From NCBI RefSeq assembly GCF_947500695.1, contig NZ_CANMSS010000003.1:186001-250000 (forward strand): a DNA stretch of 64,000 nt. Direction: 5' to 3'. The notes below the pieces were generated by a model. The model searched no databases and was not told the DNA's origin. It was given only the letters and a program-made list of their open reading frames with translations. The translations under genes and the position numbers were made by a program. Origin of the DNA: an uncultured Pseudoteredinibacter sp. GTDB taxonomy: Bacteria > Pseudomonadota > Gammaproteobacteria > Pseudomonadales > Cellvibrionaceae. The stretch's first letter is position 1, and each line of letters opens with the position of its first letter. This document shows, piece by piece, positions 17,377 to 25,964 of the stretch.

Positions 17377-18661
17377 TTATCTTTTGTATTGCAGTCTTTT
17401 TGGCATCTTGGCTTTGCTGATGCTACGTATACCTAAGGTTCACCCGGTACTCCAGCGCTCTCTTTGTGCGCTGGCTATTGCACTCTGGGTTTTACCATGG
17501 CCTTACTTTTCAAGCTTGCTTTCTGCCCCTGCGATTGGGCTTATATCCAATAGTCAGGTGGAGACTATTGCGGCACCAGTAATTAAGCAAGCTGCTTATG
17601 CGCAAGGTGTCGATATTGATCGACTTCTTGCCTGGTCGCTAATGTTGTTGTGCGCTGTAGGTATTGTTATTCATGTTTTTAGAATGAATCGACACTTGGC
17701 TTTTTGTAAATCATTAATCGGATCAGCTGAGGCCGATCTTAAGCTTCAAAGCCTCCATGGTGGGAATATTTTAATTAGCGATAAGCTTGAGTCCGCCGTA
17801 TTGATAGGGCTTTTCCGGCCGACCATTCTATTGCCTAAGAATGCTCAAAACATGCAAGAACTAAACTTTATGTTAGAGCATGAGTTAAACCATCGTCAGC
17901 ACTTTGATCATTGGAAAGTGGCGTGCTTGGCTCTATTAGAATCACTGTTTTTTTGGAATCCTCTAGTGAGGGCATTAATCAATATGCAGCGCAACTTGAT
18001 CGAAGCCAGGTGCGATGCTCAAGTTGCCACAGACGGGGCGGAGGCCTACCGCGCCATGCTGGGCCGGGTGGCACTTACCGAAAAGGGTTTTAATCAAGGC
18101 TGCTCGATGGCGATGGGCAGCATAATCTGGAGACTGAAAGTCATGGAGAGTTCGATGAATGCTAAGTTACTAAATTTGAAAAACGGCTTATTTTCAATGC
18201 TAATGCTGGCCTTGCTAGCACTTACAATTCCTAGCTTATTAGGGAGCTCAATTGTAGCTGCTTCAAATTCTAAATCCGAAGGGGCTGTTTTAGATATATT
18301 TGTAGAAACAAAGCGCGTAGGCTCTGAGCATGTAGACACAAGCTCGACTAAGACAGAGCTTTGGGTGCATTACGATAAAGAGATAAAAATGGCTTTTGGC
18401 AATGATTTTGAATTGCGCCTTAAACTTATAAAACAGCAAGGTGACGCGGTATTCTTGGCGACTACGCTATTGGATCTGACACTTGAGGAACAGGTGATTA
18501 GCGAGCCACAATTGATGGTTGAGCTGGGTAAAACAGCCACTATCGAAGTAGGAGATGAAAAGTGGCGTTATGTGGCGGTTTTCAAAGTAGATGAAGCGCC
18601 AATGCCAGAGGGCCAAGGTCTATCAAATCAAGAGCTAGGCTTTAACTTTATAAACGACTAG
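17369..18661 (+). CDS. BlaR1/MecR1-like M56 membrane metallopeptidase
   Basis: 430 residues with N-terminal transmembrane helices (about 3-20, 29-52, 87-107), a cytoplasmic zinc-peptidase region with HELNH at about 171-175 and the downstream EARCDAQV acidic motif, and a further helix at about 273-293. In BlaR1 this domain cleaves BlaI. The extracellular C-terminal part (about 300-430) is short and lacks the penicillin-binding serine (STYK/SxxK) sensor domain. Instead it carries a beta-rich segment with SEPQLMVELGKTATIEVGDE. The signal sensed is therefore not evidently a beta-lactam. Confidence 0.88.
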   Translation: MVNYLLYCSLFGILALLMLRIPKVHPVLQRSLCALAIALWVLPWPYFSSLLSAPAIGLISNSQVETIAAPVIKQAAYAQGVDIDRLLAWSLMLLCAVGIVIHVFRMNRHLAFCKSLIGSAEADLKLQSLHGGNILISDKLESAVLIGLFRPTILLPKNAQNMQELNFMLEHELNHRQHFDHWKVACLALLESLFFWNPLVRALINMQRNLIEARCDAQVATDGAEAYRAMLGRVALTEKGFNQGCSMAMGSIIWRLKVMESSMNAKLLNLKNGLFSMLMLALLALTIPSLLGSSIVAASNSKSEGAVLDIFVETKRVGSEHVDTSSTKTELWVHYDKEIKMAFGNDFELRLKLIKQQGDAVFLATTLLDLTLEEQVISEPQLMVELGKTATIEVGDEKWRYVAVFKVDEAPMPEGQGLSNQELGFNFIND

Positions 18662-18674
18662 TAAAGCTAAAGGG

Positions 18675-18710
18675 CCAAGTTTAAAGATATGGCGCTATCT
18701 TTAAACTTGG
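18675..18710. terminator. Bidirectional terminator-like hairpin between convergent genes
   Basis: A perfect 15-bp inverted repeat: CCAAGTTTAAAGATA at 18675-18689 against TATCTTTAAACTTGG at 18696-18710, with a 6-nt loop, followed by TTTGATT on the plus strand. It sits exactly between the blaR1-like gene and the convergent S1/P1 nuclease gene. The stem is A/T-rich and the T run is short. Confidence 0.55.
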
Positions 18711-18744
18711 TTTGATTACCATAGGATTACTTTTGGGGGCGAGA

Positions 18745-19515
18745 CTAGCTTTTAGCCACTTCATTCAAGTAACAGGCCAAACGCACACCGCCTTGCATTA
18801 ATCGCTTGCGCAAGATTGGGCGGGCCTTATAAATATATTGCCACTTAACGCTCTTGCGGCCAGGGTACAAGCCTTCATTTAAAGCTCGGCTTTCTCGTGC
18901 CCATATCATTGGGTCAGTTACGCACCATTCTTTTGCTTGCTGGGCAGTGATTTTAGGCTGTAGCCATGATGCCCATTCGGTATAAGAAAGTTTTTCATGG
19001 TCGATCAACTTGGTATCCCAGATACTGTGTAGATTGGTATCCTCGCCGAAAAACTTCAGCTTTACATCGTTGCCTCCACGATCCTTACCATTGCCAGCAT
19101 GGAAAGGTTGATGAAGGTCGGTAATGATATGTACCGCAAAACGTAAGGCTTTTTGGCGCTCTTCCAGCGAGCGGTTTTTGTCTTTTATTATTTCGCTAAA
19201 GTCCTTCAAGGCCGAAATAGCATCGCCGTTTTTATTATGTTTACGTTCATCCTCTGGCAGAGTAACAAAGTGCAACCACATTGATTGGCGCTGCCAGAAG
19301 GTACTTGGGTTGGAGCGCATGTAGTCCGGCCAGGTAGAGGCCTCAGCCAAAGTCTCTACTCCCAGGACTGACTCCACTAACACCTTGGCGTCTTCACTTA
19401 GATAGTGCTCAGATATCTGACTACTGATGCGATGTCCTTGCTTGCCCCAGGCAGTGGCGTACGGGCTGCTTGCTATCAGTGCAAGGGTAAAGATTATCAC
19501 GCTGATGCGACGCAT
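18745..19515 (-). CDS. S1/P1-type secreted zinc nuclease
   Basis: 256 residues. The signal peptide ends ATA-22, leaving Trp23 as mature residue 1, which ligates zinc in this family (AWGKQGHRI). Further zinc ligands are visible: EASTWPDYMR, LHFVTLPE, HIITDLHQPFHAGNGKDRGGND, and NLHSIWDTKLI. The family cleaves single-stranded DNA and RNA and removes 3'-phosphates outside the cytoplasm, probably for nutrient or phosphate scavenging. AGGAG lies 7 nt before the start. The length matches bacterial members. A palindrome at 19649-19666 upstream may regulate it. Confidence 0.92.
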   Translation of the reverse strand: MRRISVIIFTLALIASSPYATAWGKQGHRISSQISEHYLSEDAKVLVESVLGVETLAEASTWPDYMRSNPSTFWQRQSMWLHFVTLPEDERKHNKNGDAISALKDFSEIIKDKNRSLEERQKALRFAVHIITDLHQPFHAGNGKDRGGNDVKLKFFGEDTNLHSIWDTKLIDHEKLSYTEWASWLQPKITAQQAKEWCVTDPMIWARESRALNEGLYPGRKSVKWQYIYKARPILRKRLMQGGVRLACYLNEVAKS

Positions 19516-19648
19516 ATTGATCTCCTAAATTTAGATACGGCAGCAATTATAGGTCTGAAGTATTACAAAATCACGATTTACCTAGGTTTGTGCTGGTAGG
19601 GTTTATCTGGAGGTATATTTGTCAGTTCAAGTTTAGTCGAGGTAAAGA

Positions 19649-19666
19649 GCCTTACCATGGTAAGGC
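19649..19666. promoter_or_regulatory. 18-bp perfect palindrome upstream of S1/P1 nuclease gene
   Basis: GCCTTACCATGGTAAGGC is an exact self-complementary 18-mer with no loop. It lies about 135 bp before the nuclease start and 36 bp after the amidohydrolase stop. The lack of a loop and T tract argues for a protein-binding operator over a terminator. The cognate regulator is unknown. Confidence 0.45.
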
Positions 19667-19701
19667 ACAAGTAGTTCAGAGTGTAAATTGGGGGTGAGCT
19701 A

Positions 19702-21378
19702 TTAAGGGTTGTTCTGATAAGCTATTTTTCCATCGATTACCGTGAAGAGAGTTTTTGTTGTTAATATTTTTTCACCTTCTGCGATCATAATGTCGTCGGC
19801 AAAAATCGTTAAATCTGCTAACTTGCCGACTTCAATGCTACCCCGCAAGTTTTCTTCAAATGCCGCGTAGGCAGGCCACAAAGTAAACATTTTGAGGGCA
19901 TTTTCACGGCTAACGGCCAGTTCTGGGTGCCAGCCCTCGCTTTGAAAACCACGGGTATCCTTGCGTAAACTCGCAGCGTAAAACTCTATTCTTGGATCTC
20001 CAATCTCTACTGGGGCGTCAGAGCCGCCGGCAATAATTAGGCCTTTGTCTAAGAGGCTCTGCCAGGGGTATGCGTTTTGTAAGCGTTCTTTGCCCAAGCG
20101 ATCCGGTGCAAAATGCAAATCGCCAATCGCGTGCGAAGGCTGCATAGAAGGGATTATGCCTAGTTGTTTAAATCGATCTTGATCCTCTGAGGTAATATTT
20201 TGCGAGTGTTCTATGCGCCAGCGTGGGTTTGCAATTGCCCATTGGTCTCTGGGAACACTGCGGAAGGCTTTCTCGTACCAGTCGAGAACCAAGCGATTTG
20301 CTAGATCACCAATCGCATGGGTTTGTATTTGAATGCCAGTGCGAAGTGATTTTTGCAAAATCGGCATAATGGTTTGCTCGTCGATTAACAGTAAGCCTTT
20401 GCCCTTGGCATCATGGTAGGGTTCGATTAAGGCAGCACCACGAGAGCCTAAGGCACCATCAGAATAGAGCTTGATGCCTCTGGCACTGATCCAGTGGCTT
20501 TCATCCAATTGTGCTTTATCTTGTAAAAGTTTATCGGCATCAGCACCTTGGCTAAGCGCATAATAAACGCGGTGTGCTAATTTGCCCTCTGCTTGCAGTT
20601 CTTTTAATAATTCTAAATCTTGCCAACTGCCCCCGGCGTTTTGAGTTTGGGTCCAGCCTAAAGCGACATTTCTAGCTAAGCCTTTGGCAAGCGCATCTTT
20701 GTCGTCGGCTCTGGAATTTTGGGGAATCAGCTGTTCTACCAAAGCCATGGCGTTATCCACTAAGAGCCCTGTGAGTTCGCCTTTAGAATTTTTCTCGATA
20801 GCACCGCCCTCAGGTGCAACGGTATTGGTATCGATTCCTGCCATCTTTAGGGCTAGGCTATTGGCCACCGCTGAATGGCCGTCGGCTCGTTTTATATAGG
20901 CAGGACGGTCGCTGACTACCGCATCGAGATCGGCGATGCTTGGGAATCGTTTTTCTGGCCAAAGTTTTTCAATCCAGCCTCTGCCGACTACCCAGCTGCT
21001 ATTTGGATTAGCCTTGGCGTAATCGCCGACGGCCTGCATGGTGTCTGCTAGGCTGTTGATGCCTTGCAAATTTAGATTTTTTTCCCGGTAGCCAATGCCT
21101 TTTAAGTGTACATGGGCATCGCTAAATCCCGGGTAGATGGCACCTGATTTTAGCTTGAAGTGTCTCGCCCCGTCGCAAAGCTCCAAAGGCTCTAAACTCA
21201 CCGCGCTAATTTTATTGCCTTTGATCGCGAGGTGTTTTGCCTTGGGGAATTTATCATTGGCGGTATAGATATTTCCGCTAAAGGCTAGGTCTGCCTCAAT
21301 ACAGTTTTTAGCGGCCCAACTTTGATTGCTCATTAGGGCCATGAAGAGACTGCTGCCTAAAATAATCGATTTATGCAC
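19702..21378 (-). CDS. Secreted amidohydrolase family 3 (YtcJ-like)
   Basis: 558-residue metal-dependent hydrolase with a signal peptide (ends NQSWAA). Metal-site motifs: FSDAHVHLKG near residues 98-107, GIKLYSDGALGSRGA, IQTHAIGDLANR, WRIEHSQ and GSDAPVE. The C-terminal strand (ADLTIFADDIM ... VIDGKIAYQ) completes the composite domain. Relatives are annotated as imidazolonepropionase-like or N-substituted formamide deformylases; substrate cannot be predicted. The frame starts with GTG at 21378, preceded by AAGGAT. Export of such an enzyme is common in marine gammaproteobacteria. Confidence 0.88.
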   Translation of the reverse strand: MHKSIILGSSLFMALMSNQSWAAKNCIEADLAFSGNIYTANDKFPKAKHLAIKGNKISAVSLEPLELCDGARHFKLKSGAIYPGFSDAHVHLKGIGYREKNLNLQGINSLADTMQAVGDYAKANPNSSWVVGRGWIEKLWPEKRFPSIADLDAVVSDRPAYIKRADGHSAVANSLALKMAGIDTNTVAPEGGAIEKNSKGELTGLLVDNAMALVEQLIPQNSRADDKDALAKGLARNVALGWTQTQNAGGSWQDLELLKELQAEGKLAHRVYYALSQGADADKLLQDKAQLDESHWISARGIKLYSDGALGSRGAALIEPYHDAKGKGLLLIDEQTIMPILQKSLRTGIQIQTHAIGDLANRLVLDWYEKAFRSVPRDQWAIANPRWRIEHSQNITSEDQDRFKQLGIIPSMQPSHAIGDLHFAPDRLGKERLQNAYPWQSLLDKGLIIAGGSDAPVEIGDPRIEFYAASLRKDTRGFQSEGWHPELAVSRENALKMFTLWPAYAAFEENLRGSIEVGKLADLTIFADDIMIAEGEKILTTKTLFTVIDGKIAYQNNP

Positions 21379-21614
21379 GGGCTTATCCTTTGCTGGCTGA
21401 AGGCTTGTTAAGTTGGGCAGTTTCTATAGCTGCCAACGAGAGCTTCAATTTAGCTAAGGCCTAGAGTTTGATCAAGTTTTTAAGGCAGGTATTGCCAGGA
21501 GCTGTGAATGGGTAGGGCTTGGCGATTGGATAAGCAGAAGGGTACTTCCACCTCACGACCCGAGTATTCAGGCCGTGTTGGCTGTTTTTAGCGTTAGATG
21601 AGTAAAGGAGAGGG

Positions 21615-22475
21615 TTAAGGCAGTTGTTCTAACTGGTGTCCGCTCGCCTGAAGTTGCTGTAATAAGCCATCTTCGCCAACTAGATGTAAGGCGCCCACCA
21701 ATACAAATTCAACATCGGCGTCGTCATTGTAATTAGCTAGCTCTGTCATCCAGTCGTTATTGCGATCGGTAAGCAGGCGCTTAAAGACATTGGGGAATTC
21801 ACTTTTCCACTCACGGATTCCGATTTCGACTAATCTAGCGTTATCGCCTGAGCGCCAAGCGGCTTTCATGTCGCGAATCATTGCTGGGATTTCTTCTAAA
21901 TCGTCCAAGGTTTGACGAATCATTTCATCTTCTTGGCCCTCGCCCATATTGGCAATAAAATCCATATGAGCATTAAGCTCCTCTAATGATTCGACGCCTT
22001 TTTGATCTTGTTTGGCCTTATCCATAAAGAACATATCAACCCCTTCTTCGGCGAGTCCATTGCGACGCAGCTCAATCAAAGTGAGCGTCATCACTGTCAT
22101 GCCTATACGAAAGCGAGTGATCTGATTAGTGGGCACGCCCCGGGCGGCAAAGAAGTTATCCAACCGTTGATAAGTTTCAGTGCTGAGCTTTTGGCGCAGG
22201 CTTTCGCCGGATGGGTAGAGCAGTTTACGCAAAAGCTGGGTTTGATTACCCGAAGCTTTCATCTGCTCTATATCGGTTTCAAAAACCAATGTGCTGGCTT
22301 CGCGATAAGCCTGCTCGAAGGCATTGGGTAGGGGGTAATCCGATTCAGCTAATAGGTGGATGGTGCCACCAAGATAGAAGTGATTGTCACCCTTGCTAAT
22401 TTTCCAAACCGGGCTGGCAGCGAAGCTACTAAGGCTCAGGCAGAAGCTGCACAGGCCCAAAATCAAATTTTTCAT
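21615..22475 (-). CDS. TraB/GumN family protein
   Basis: 286 residues with a signal peptide (MKNLILGLCSFCLSLSSFAAS). GumN/TraB signatures are present: WKISKGDNHFYLGGTIHLL at the mature N-terminus, ETDIEQM, EEGVDMFFMDKAK, VESLEELNAHMDFI, and the C-terminal FVLVGALHLVGEDGLL. The family is proposed to be a Tiki-like metalloprotease fold with paired GTIHLL/GALHLVGEDG motifs; its bacterial role is unproven. The second ATG (22475) is preferred to ATG 22487 because AAGGA lies just before it. It follows the 5-oxoproline operon by about 130 bp on the same strand and may have its own promoter. Confidence 0.87.
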   Translation of the reverse strand: MKNLILGLCSFCLSLSSFAASPVWKISKGDNHFYLGGTIHLLAESDYPLPNAFEQAYREASTLVFETDIEQMKASGNQTQLLRKLLYPSGESLRQKLSTETYQRLDNFFAARGVPTNQITRFRIGMTVMTLTLIELRRNGLAEEGVDMFFMDKAKQDQKGVESLEELNAHMDFIANMGEGQEDEMIRQTLDDLEEIPAMIRDMKAAWRSGDNARLVEIGIREWKSEFPNVFKRLLTDRNNDWMTELANYNDDADVEFVLVGALHLVGEDGLLQQLQASGHQLEQLP

Positions 22476-22602
22476 GGTGTCCTTCATTTAGTCGATAAGG
22501 CAACGATTTTACACGGCTTTTTCGACTTTGGGGCCTAAGCCTTATAATTCCTAAGTTGCATTGGAAAGAATAAGGCTCGGTTCTAAAATATGACCCCAAT
22601 GT

Positions 22603-23481
22603 TTAGGCAAAGCCGCAGTGTTTTCTTAAAGCATAGAGCAGCTCAGCGCCTTCTGCTGAATCTAAGCTGTCTTCTGTAAGGGTGTTTTCACGGGTAACAC
22701 CATCTACGCTGCCGCGCTCACTCAAATATTGCAATACGGCCACGTTATCAAAGCGGGCTAACAGATCTTCTTGGCGTAGATACCCCAGCAATGCGACTAG
22801 GGCATGGCCGCCCCAGTTGGAGACGTCCGCCACAATCAGCTCGTCGCAGCTAGTAGCGGCGGGAACAATATTAAGCTCGCTTAGGGCATCTTGAACCTTG
22901 CCCATGCCAATCTCATTGCCGCCATCGCCAATAGCCAGCGTGGTACATTGGCATAGCTGCATAATTTCATCAAAGCAGGCACTGCGAGGGCTGATGGATT
23001 CGCCACGCATATTGTAATAGCCGCCATCGGCTGCTTTACCTGGTCGCTCGATGGAAATGACGAGGCCAGGTTGGTACTGTGCAAGTATCGCTTGTGCTTC
23101 TTGATGTTGCTGCTGTTCGCAATCCTCGCCTACCGCCAGCTCAATGACCCGATAGTCCTCGACAATGGCGCCGGAAAGGGGCGCCCCGCAGCAAATATAG
23201 GGTGTGCCTCCGCAGGCCTCGATAGCCCGATACAAAGAGATGGCCCCTGGAGGGCCGTCGGTTTCGAAGGTATCGATAACTGGGAAGCCGGTGCCAATAA
23301 ATACCACAGCATTACTTTCTACGGCGGCCAGCATCGCTTTAGCAGCGCGCATACAGTAACCGGCTTTTAAATGGGGTTGAACCTGAGCCATGCCGCGAAG
23401 ATTTCTTGCAACCAACAAATCTTCAATAGTTTTGCTGAGTTCTAATTCGCTGTCACTAAGGGAAATATTTTCTAATGTCAT
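22603..23481 (-). CDS. D-glutamate cyclase C-terminal-domain protein (DUF4392)
   Basis: 292-residue protein of the GLUCM_C/DUF4392 family: LRGMAQVQPHLKAGYC, VVFIGTGFPVIDTFETDGPPGA, then ISIERPGKAADGGYYNMRG and AIGDGGNEIGMGKV. In mammals this domain forms the C-terminal part of mitochondrial D-glutamate cyclase, which interconverts D-glutamate and 5-oxo-D-proline. Here it is the last gene of an operon with pxpABC, with only 2 bp separating it from the pxpC stop. A role in D-glutamate/5-oxoproline metabolism is therefore well supported by context but not shown for this protein. Confidence 0.85.
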   Translation of the reverse strand: MTLENISLSDSELELSKTIEDLLVARNLRGMAQVQPHLKAGYCMRAAKAMLAAVESNAVVFIGTGFPVIDTFETDGPPGAISLYRAIEACGGTPYICCGAPLSGAIVEDYRVIELAVGEDCEQQQHQEAQAILAQYQPGLVISIERPGKAADGGYYNMRGESISPRSACFDEIMQLCQCTTLAIGDGGNEIGMGKVQDALSELNIVPAATSCDELIVADVSNWGGHALVALLGYLRQEDLLARFDNVAVLQYLSERGSVDGVTRENTLTEDSLDSAEGAELLYALRKHCGFA

Positions 23482-23483
23482 AA

Positions 23484-24452
23484 TTATAGTGCTTCTAAAA
23501 CAAGCTGATCGAGCTGACGTTTGGCCAGTAACAGTTCTTGATGTGCGTCGTTGATATCCATCGCGCTAAATTTAATACGGCCACCAGCGCTGAGTTGTGC
23601 AAGCTTGGCAAGATCAGGGCCGAAGACTGCACCAATTTTGGGGTATCCACCAATGGTTTGGCGGTCGTTCATCAACACAATAGGCTGACCATCCGCTGGG
23701 ACTTGAATTGCTCCTAAGCAAATACCTTCCGATAAAATACCTTCGATATCGGCATTAACTTTGGGGCCCTCTAAACGGTAACCCATACGATCACATAGAT
23801 CGCTGACGGTATATTCGCTGCTGAAAAAGATGGCTTGCTTTACTGGGCTAAAATGATTTTGCTGGTAGCCTAGGATTACTCGCAGTTCTACAAGATCGGG
23901 GTAGTTGCTATTAAAGCTGCTATTAAAGTTACTTTGCTGTTCTTCGCTGAGGCTTAGTAGCTCTAAGTCGCGGTGATTCGAGCTGGGCAGCAGATCTGCT
24001 TTTTGCAATGGGCCGCCTTGCAGACCGCCGATACCTTCACGGCTCACAGTAGCTTGGCTACCAAACTGTTTAGCAATATCAAAACCGCCGGCAACAGCAA
24101 GATAGGCTCGACAGCCGCTGTTTTTTTCGCTGGCAAAACCAATATTAATTTTATCGCCTGCTTTAATTGCGTGGCTTTGCCATTGAACCTTGTTTTGGCC
24201 GTTAATTTTCAAACCGAGCTTGGCGCCAGTTAGGGCAATAACACTATCGATAGATGATTCCAGTGTTAGGCCGCCAATGCTGACTTCAATCGCGCAAGCG
24301 TTGTCGCTGTTGTGGCACAACCGGTTAGCGACGGTAAAAGCAAAGCTATCTAATGGGCCGCCAGTTGTTAGTCCGATTTGCTGTTGGCCAAAGCGGCCAG
24401 CGTCTTGCAGTAGGCTTAAAATGCCAGGGGCAATTACCGTTAATCCTTGCAT
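23484..24452 (-). CDS. pxpC: 5-oxoprolinase subunit C
   Basis: 322-residue KipA/PxpC-type carboxyltransferase-domain protein: LTVIAPGILSLLQDAGRFGQQQIGLTTGGPLD at the N-terminus (positions 4-35), NNFS-like core, and PADGQPIVLMNDRQTIGGYPKIGAV near 255-280. With PxpA and PxpB it makes the ATP-dependent enzyme that opens 5-oxoproline to glutamate. In many genomes pxpB and pxpC are adjacent, as here (9-bp gap). Length and motifs are normal. Confidence 0.93.
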   Translation of the reverse strand: MQGLTVIAPGILSLLQDAGRFGQQQIGLTTGGPLDSFAFTVANRLCHNSDNACAIEVSIGGLTLESSIDSVIALTGAKLGLKINGQNKVQWQSHAIKAGDKINIGFASEKNSGCRAYLAVAGGFDIAKQFGSQATVSREGIGGLQGGPLQKADLLPSSNHRDLELLSLSEEQQSNFNSSFNSNYPDLVELRVILGYQQNHFSPVKQAIFFSSEYTVSDLCDRMGYRLEGPKVNADIEGILSEGICLGAIQVPADGQPIVLMNDRQTIGGYPKIGAVFGPDLAKLAQLSAGGRIKFSAMDINDAHQELLLAKRQLDQLVLEAL

Positions 24453-24461
24453 ATGGGCACC

Positions 24462-25178
24462 TTAAGATTGCACTTCAAATTCAGGCAGTTCTCCGCCCAA
24501 ATCAAAAAATTCTTCCCGGCCAATTGGGCGAAAGCGAATGCGATCACCTACCGCGACAAGCATATGGGGTTCATTATTGGCGTCGAACATCGGGGTGGGG
24601 CATAGGCCAATTAAATTCCAGCCGCCTGGAGATACGGCTGGATAAACCGCCGTTTGACGGTCGGCGATGGCCACTGCGCCCTTGGGTACTTTTTTACGTG
24701 GTGTCGCTAAGCGTGGTGCAGCAATTTTTTGATCGACTTGACCGAGGTAGGCGAATCCTGGCGCAAAGCCGATGGCGTAAACGCGATACTCAGCTTCGCT
24801 GTGCAGAGCGATAACTTCTTCAGGGCTTAAACCAGCGTTATTTGCCAGCAAATTTAAATCGGGCCCTGATTCCTCGCTGTAGTAACTGGGTAATTCAACT
24901 AGGCGGCTCTCGCTTTCTTGCTGGCTTGTTGAGCTATCTAAAGTCTCGCGAATTTTTTTGCGTAGCCATAAGTGGTCACACAGCAAAGGATTAAAGTTAA
25001 TCAGTAGCGAGGCGTAAGAGGGAACGAGGTCGACAATTTCTTGTCCTTGAAAACTTTGCAGCCCCTGAGCTAGTCGCTGCACTTCAGCTGAAATTTCTGG
25101 CTGAGTATCTGCACCTAAGTAAACAATCAGTGCATCCGCGCCCGCAATTTCTATGTGCGGATAAAGTGTTGCTGTCAT
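24462..25178 (-). CDS. pxpB: 5-oxoprolinase subunit B
   Basis: 238-residue KipI/PxpB-type protein: IEIAGADALIVYLG at the N-terminus, YASLLINFNP, and IGFAPGFAYLGQVDQKIAAPRL, AVYPAVSPGGWNLIG in the C-terminal cyclophilin-like half. It pairs with PxpC in the 5-oxoprolinase complex. ATG at 25178 is chosen over an upstream in-frame start because it overlaps the pxpA stop as TAATG, a typical translational-coupling junction, and starts the conserved domain. Confidence 0.92.
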   Translation of the reverse strand: MTATLYPHIEIAGADALIVYLGADTQPEISAEVQRLAQGLQSFQGQEIVDLVPSYASLLINFNPLLCDHLWLRKKIRETLDSSTSQQESESRLVELPSYYSEESGPDLNLLANNAGLSPEEVIALHSEAEYRVYAIGFAPGFAYLGQVDQKIAAPRLATPRKKVPKGAVAIADRQTAVYPAVSPGGWNLIGLCPTPMFDANNEPHMLVAVGDRIRFRPIGREEFFDLGGELPEFEVQS

Positions 25179-25909
25179 TAGGAAATTGCCTCGCGAATAG
25201 AGGCGATGGCCGCAACACCTTCGGCATTGTCGCCATGAACGCACAGAGTGTCGGCCTGTAATTCTAAAATATGGCCGCTTACGGTAGTAACGGTGCCTTG
25301 CTTGGCTAGCTGAATAACTTGCGCCAACATTTTTTCCTTGTCGTGCACTGCGCCGGCTTTGCTGCGGGCCAGAAGTTTTCCGTCATCGTCGTAACAGCGA
25401 TCGGCAAAGGCCTCAAACAAGCACTCAATACCTATCTTTTGTGCTTCGTCTTGGTGGCTTTGCCACTGCGGTGTGGCTTGCAGCATTAATTTAACTGGGC
25501 GATGGTGTTCAGCAATGGCTTCCATAATAGCAATGCGATTTTCTGTCTTTGCCATCATGTCGTTGTACATGGCACCATGGGGTTTTAGGTATTCCACCGT
25601 TAAACCTTTGCTCGCAGCCATGCCTTCTAGGGCACTTAGTTGGTAGCTGATCATCGCTTTTAATTCGCTCATGCTGATATTCATGCTGCGACGACCGAAG
25701 CCAACAAGGTCTGGGTAGGCTGGATGAGCGCCAACACTCACACTGTGAGTTTTGGCCAGCTCGAGTGTATGCTGCATAATCAAAGGATCACCAGCATGAA
25801 AGCCGCAGGCGATATTGGCTTGATCGATGTGGGGCATAACGGCGGCATCCATTCCCATGGTCCAGTTGCCGAAGCTCTCTCCTAAATCACAGTTCAATAA
25901 CAGGCTCAT
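25178..25909 (-). CDS. pxpA: 5-oxoprolinase subunit A (LamB/YcsF family)
   Basis: 243 residues with the family hallmarks NCDLGESFGNW (residues 6-16), ANIACGFHAGDP, GAHPAYPDLVGFGRR and YLKPHGAMYND, and the C-terminal TLCVHGDN. It is the subunit of ATP-dependent 5-oxoprolinase related to YcsF. ATG 25909 is selected because GAGGA precedes it by 5 nt; a longer in-frame reading begins inside the previous gene. The 55-bp gap to the upstream hydro-lyase-family gene suggests one transcript. Confidence 0.94.
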   Translation of the reverse strand: MSLLLNCDLGESFGNWTMGMDAAVMPHIDQANIACGFHAGDPLIMQHTLELAKTHSVSVGAHPAYPDLVGFGRRSMNISMSELKAMISYQLSALEGMAASKGLTVEYLKPHGAMYNDMMAKTENRIAIMEAIAEHHRPVKLMLQATPQWQSHQDEAQKIGIECLFEAFADRCYDDDGKLLARSKAGAVHDKEKMLAQVIQLAKQGTVTTVSGHILELQADTLCVHGDNAEGVAAIASIREAIS

Positions 25910-25964
25910 TGCTTCCTCTCTAATTGTTTTTTTGGCTATTCGGTATTGGCTATCTTGCTTGAAA

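Noticed and set aside
16996-18661. blaI-blaR1 as a beta-lactam resistance locus
   Set aside because: No beta-lactamase or PBP gene nearby and no penicillin-binding sensor domain in the M56 protein.
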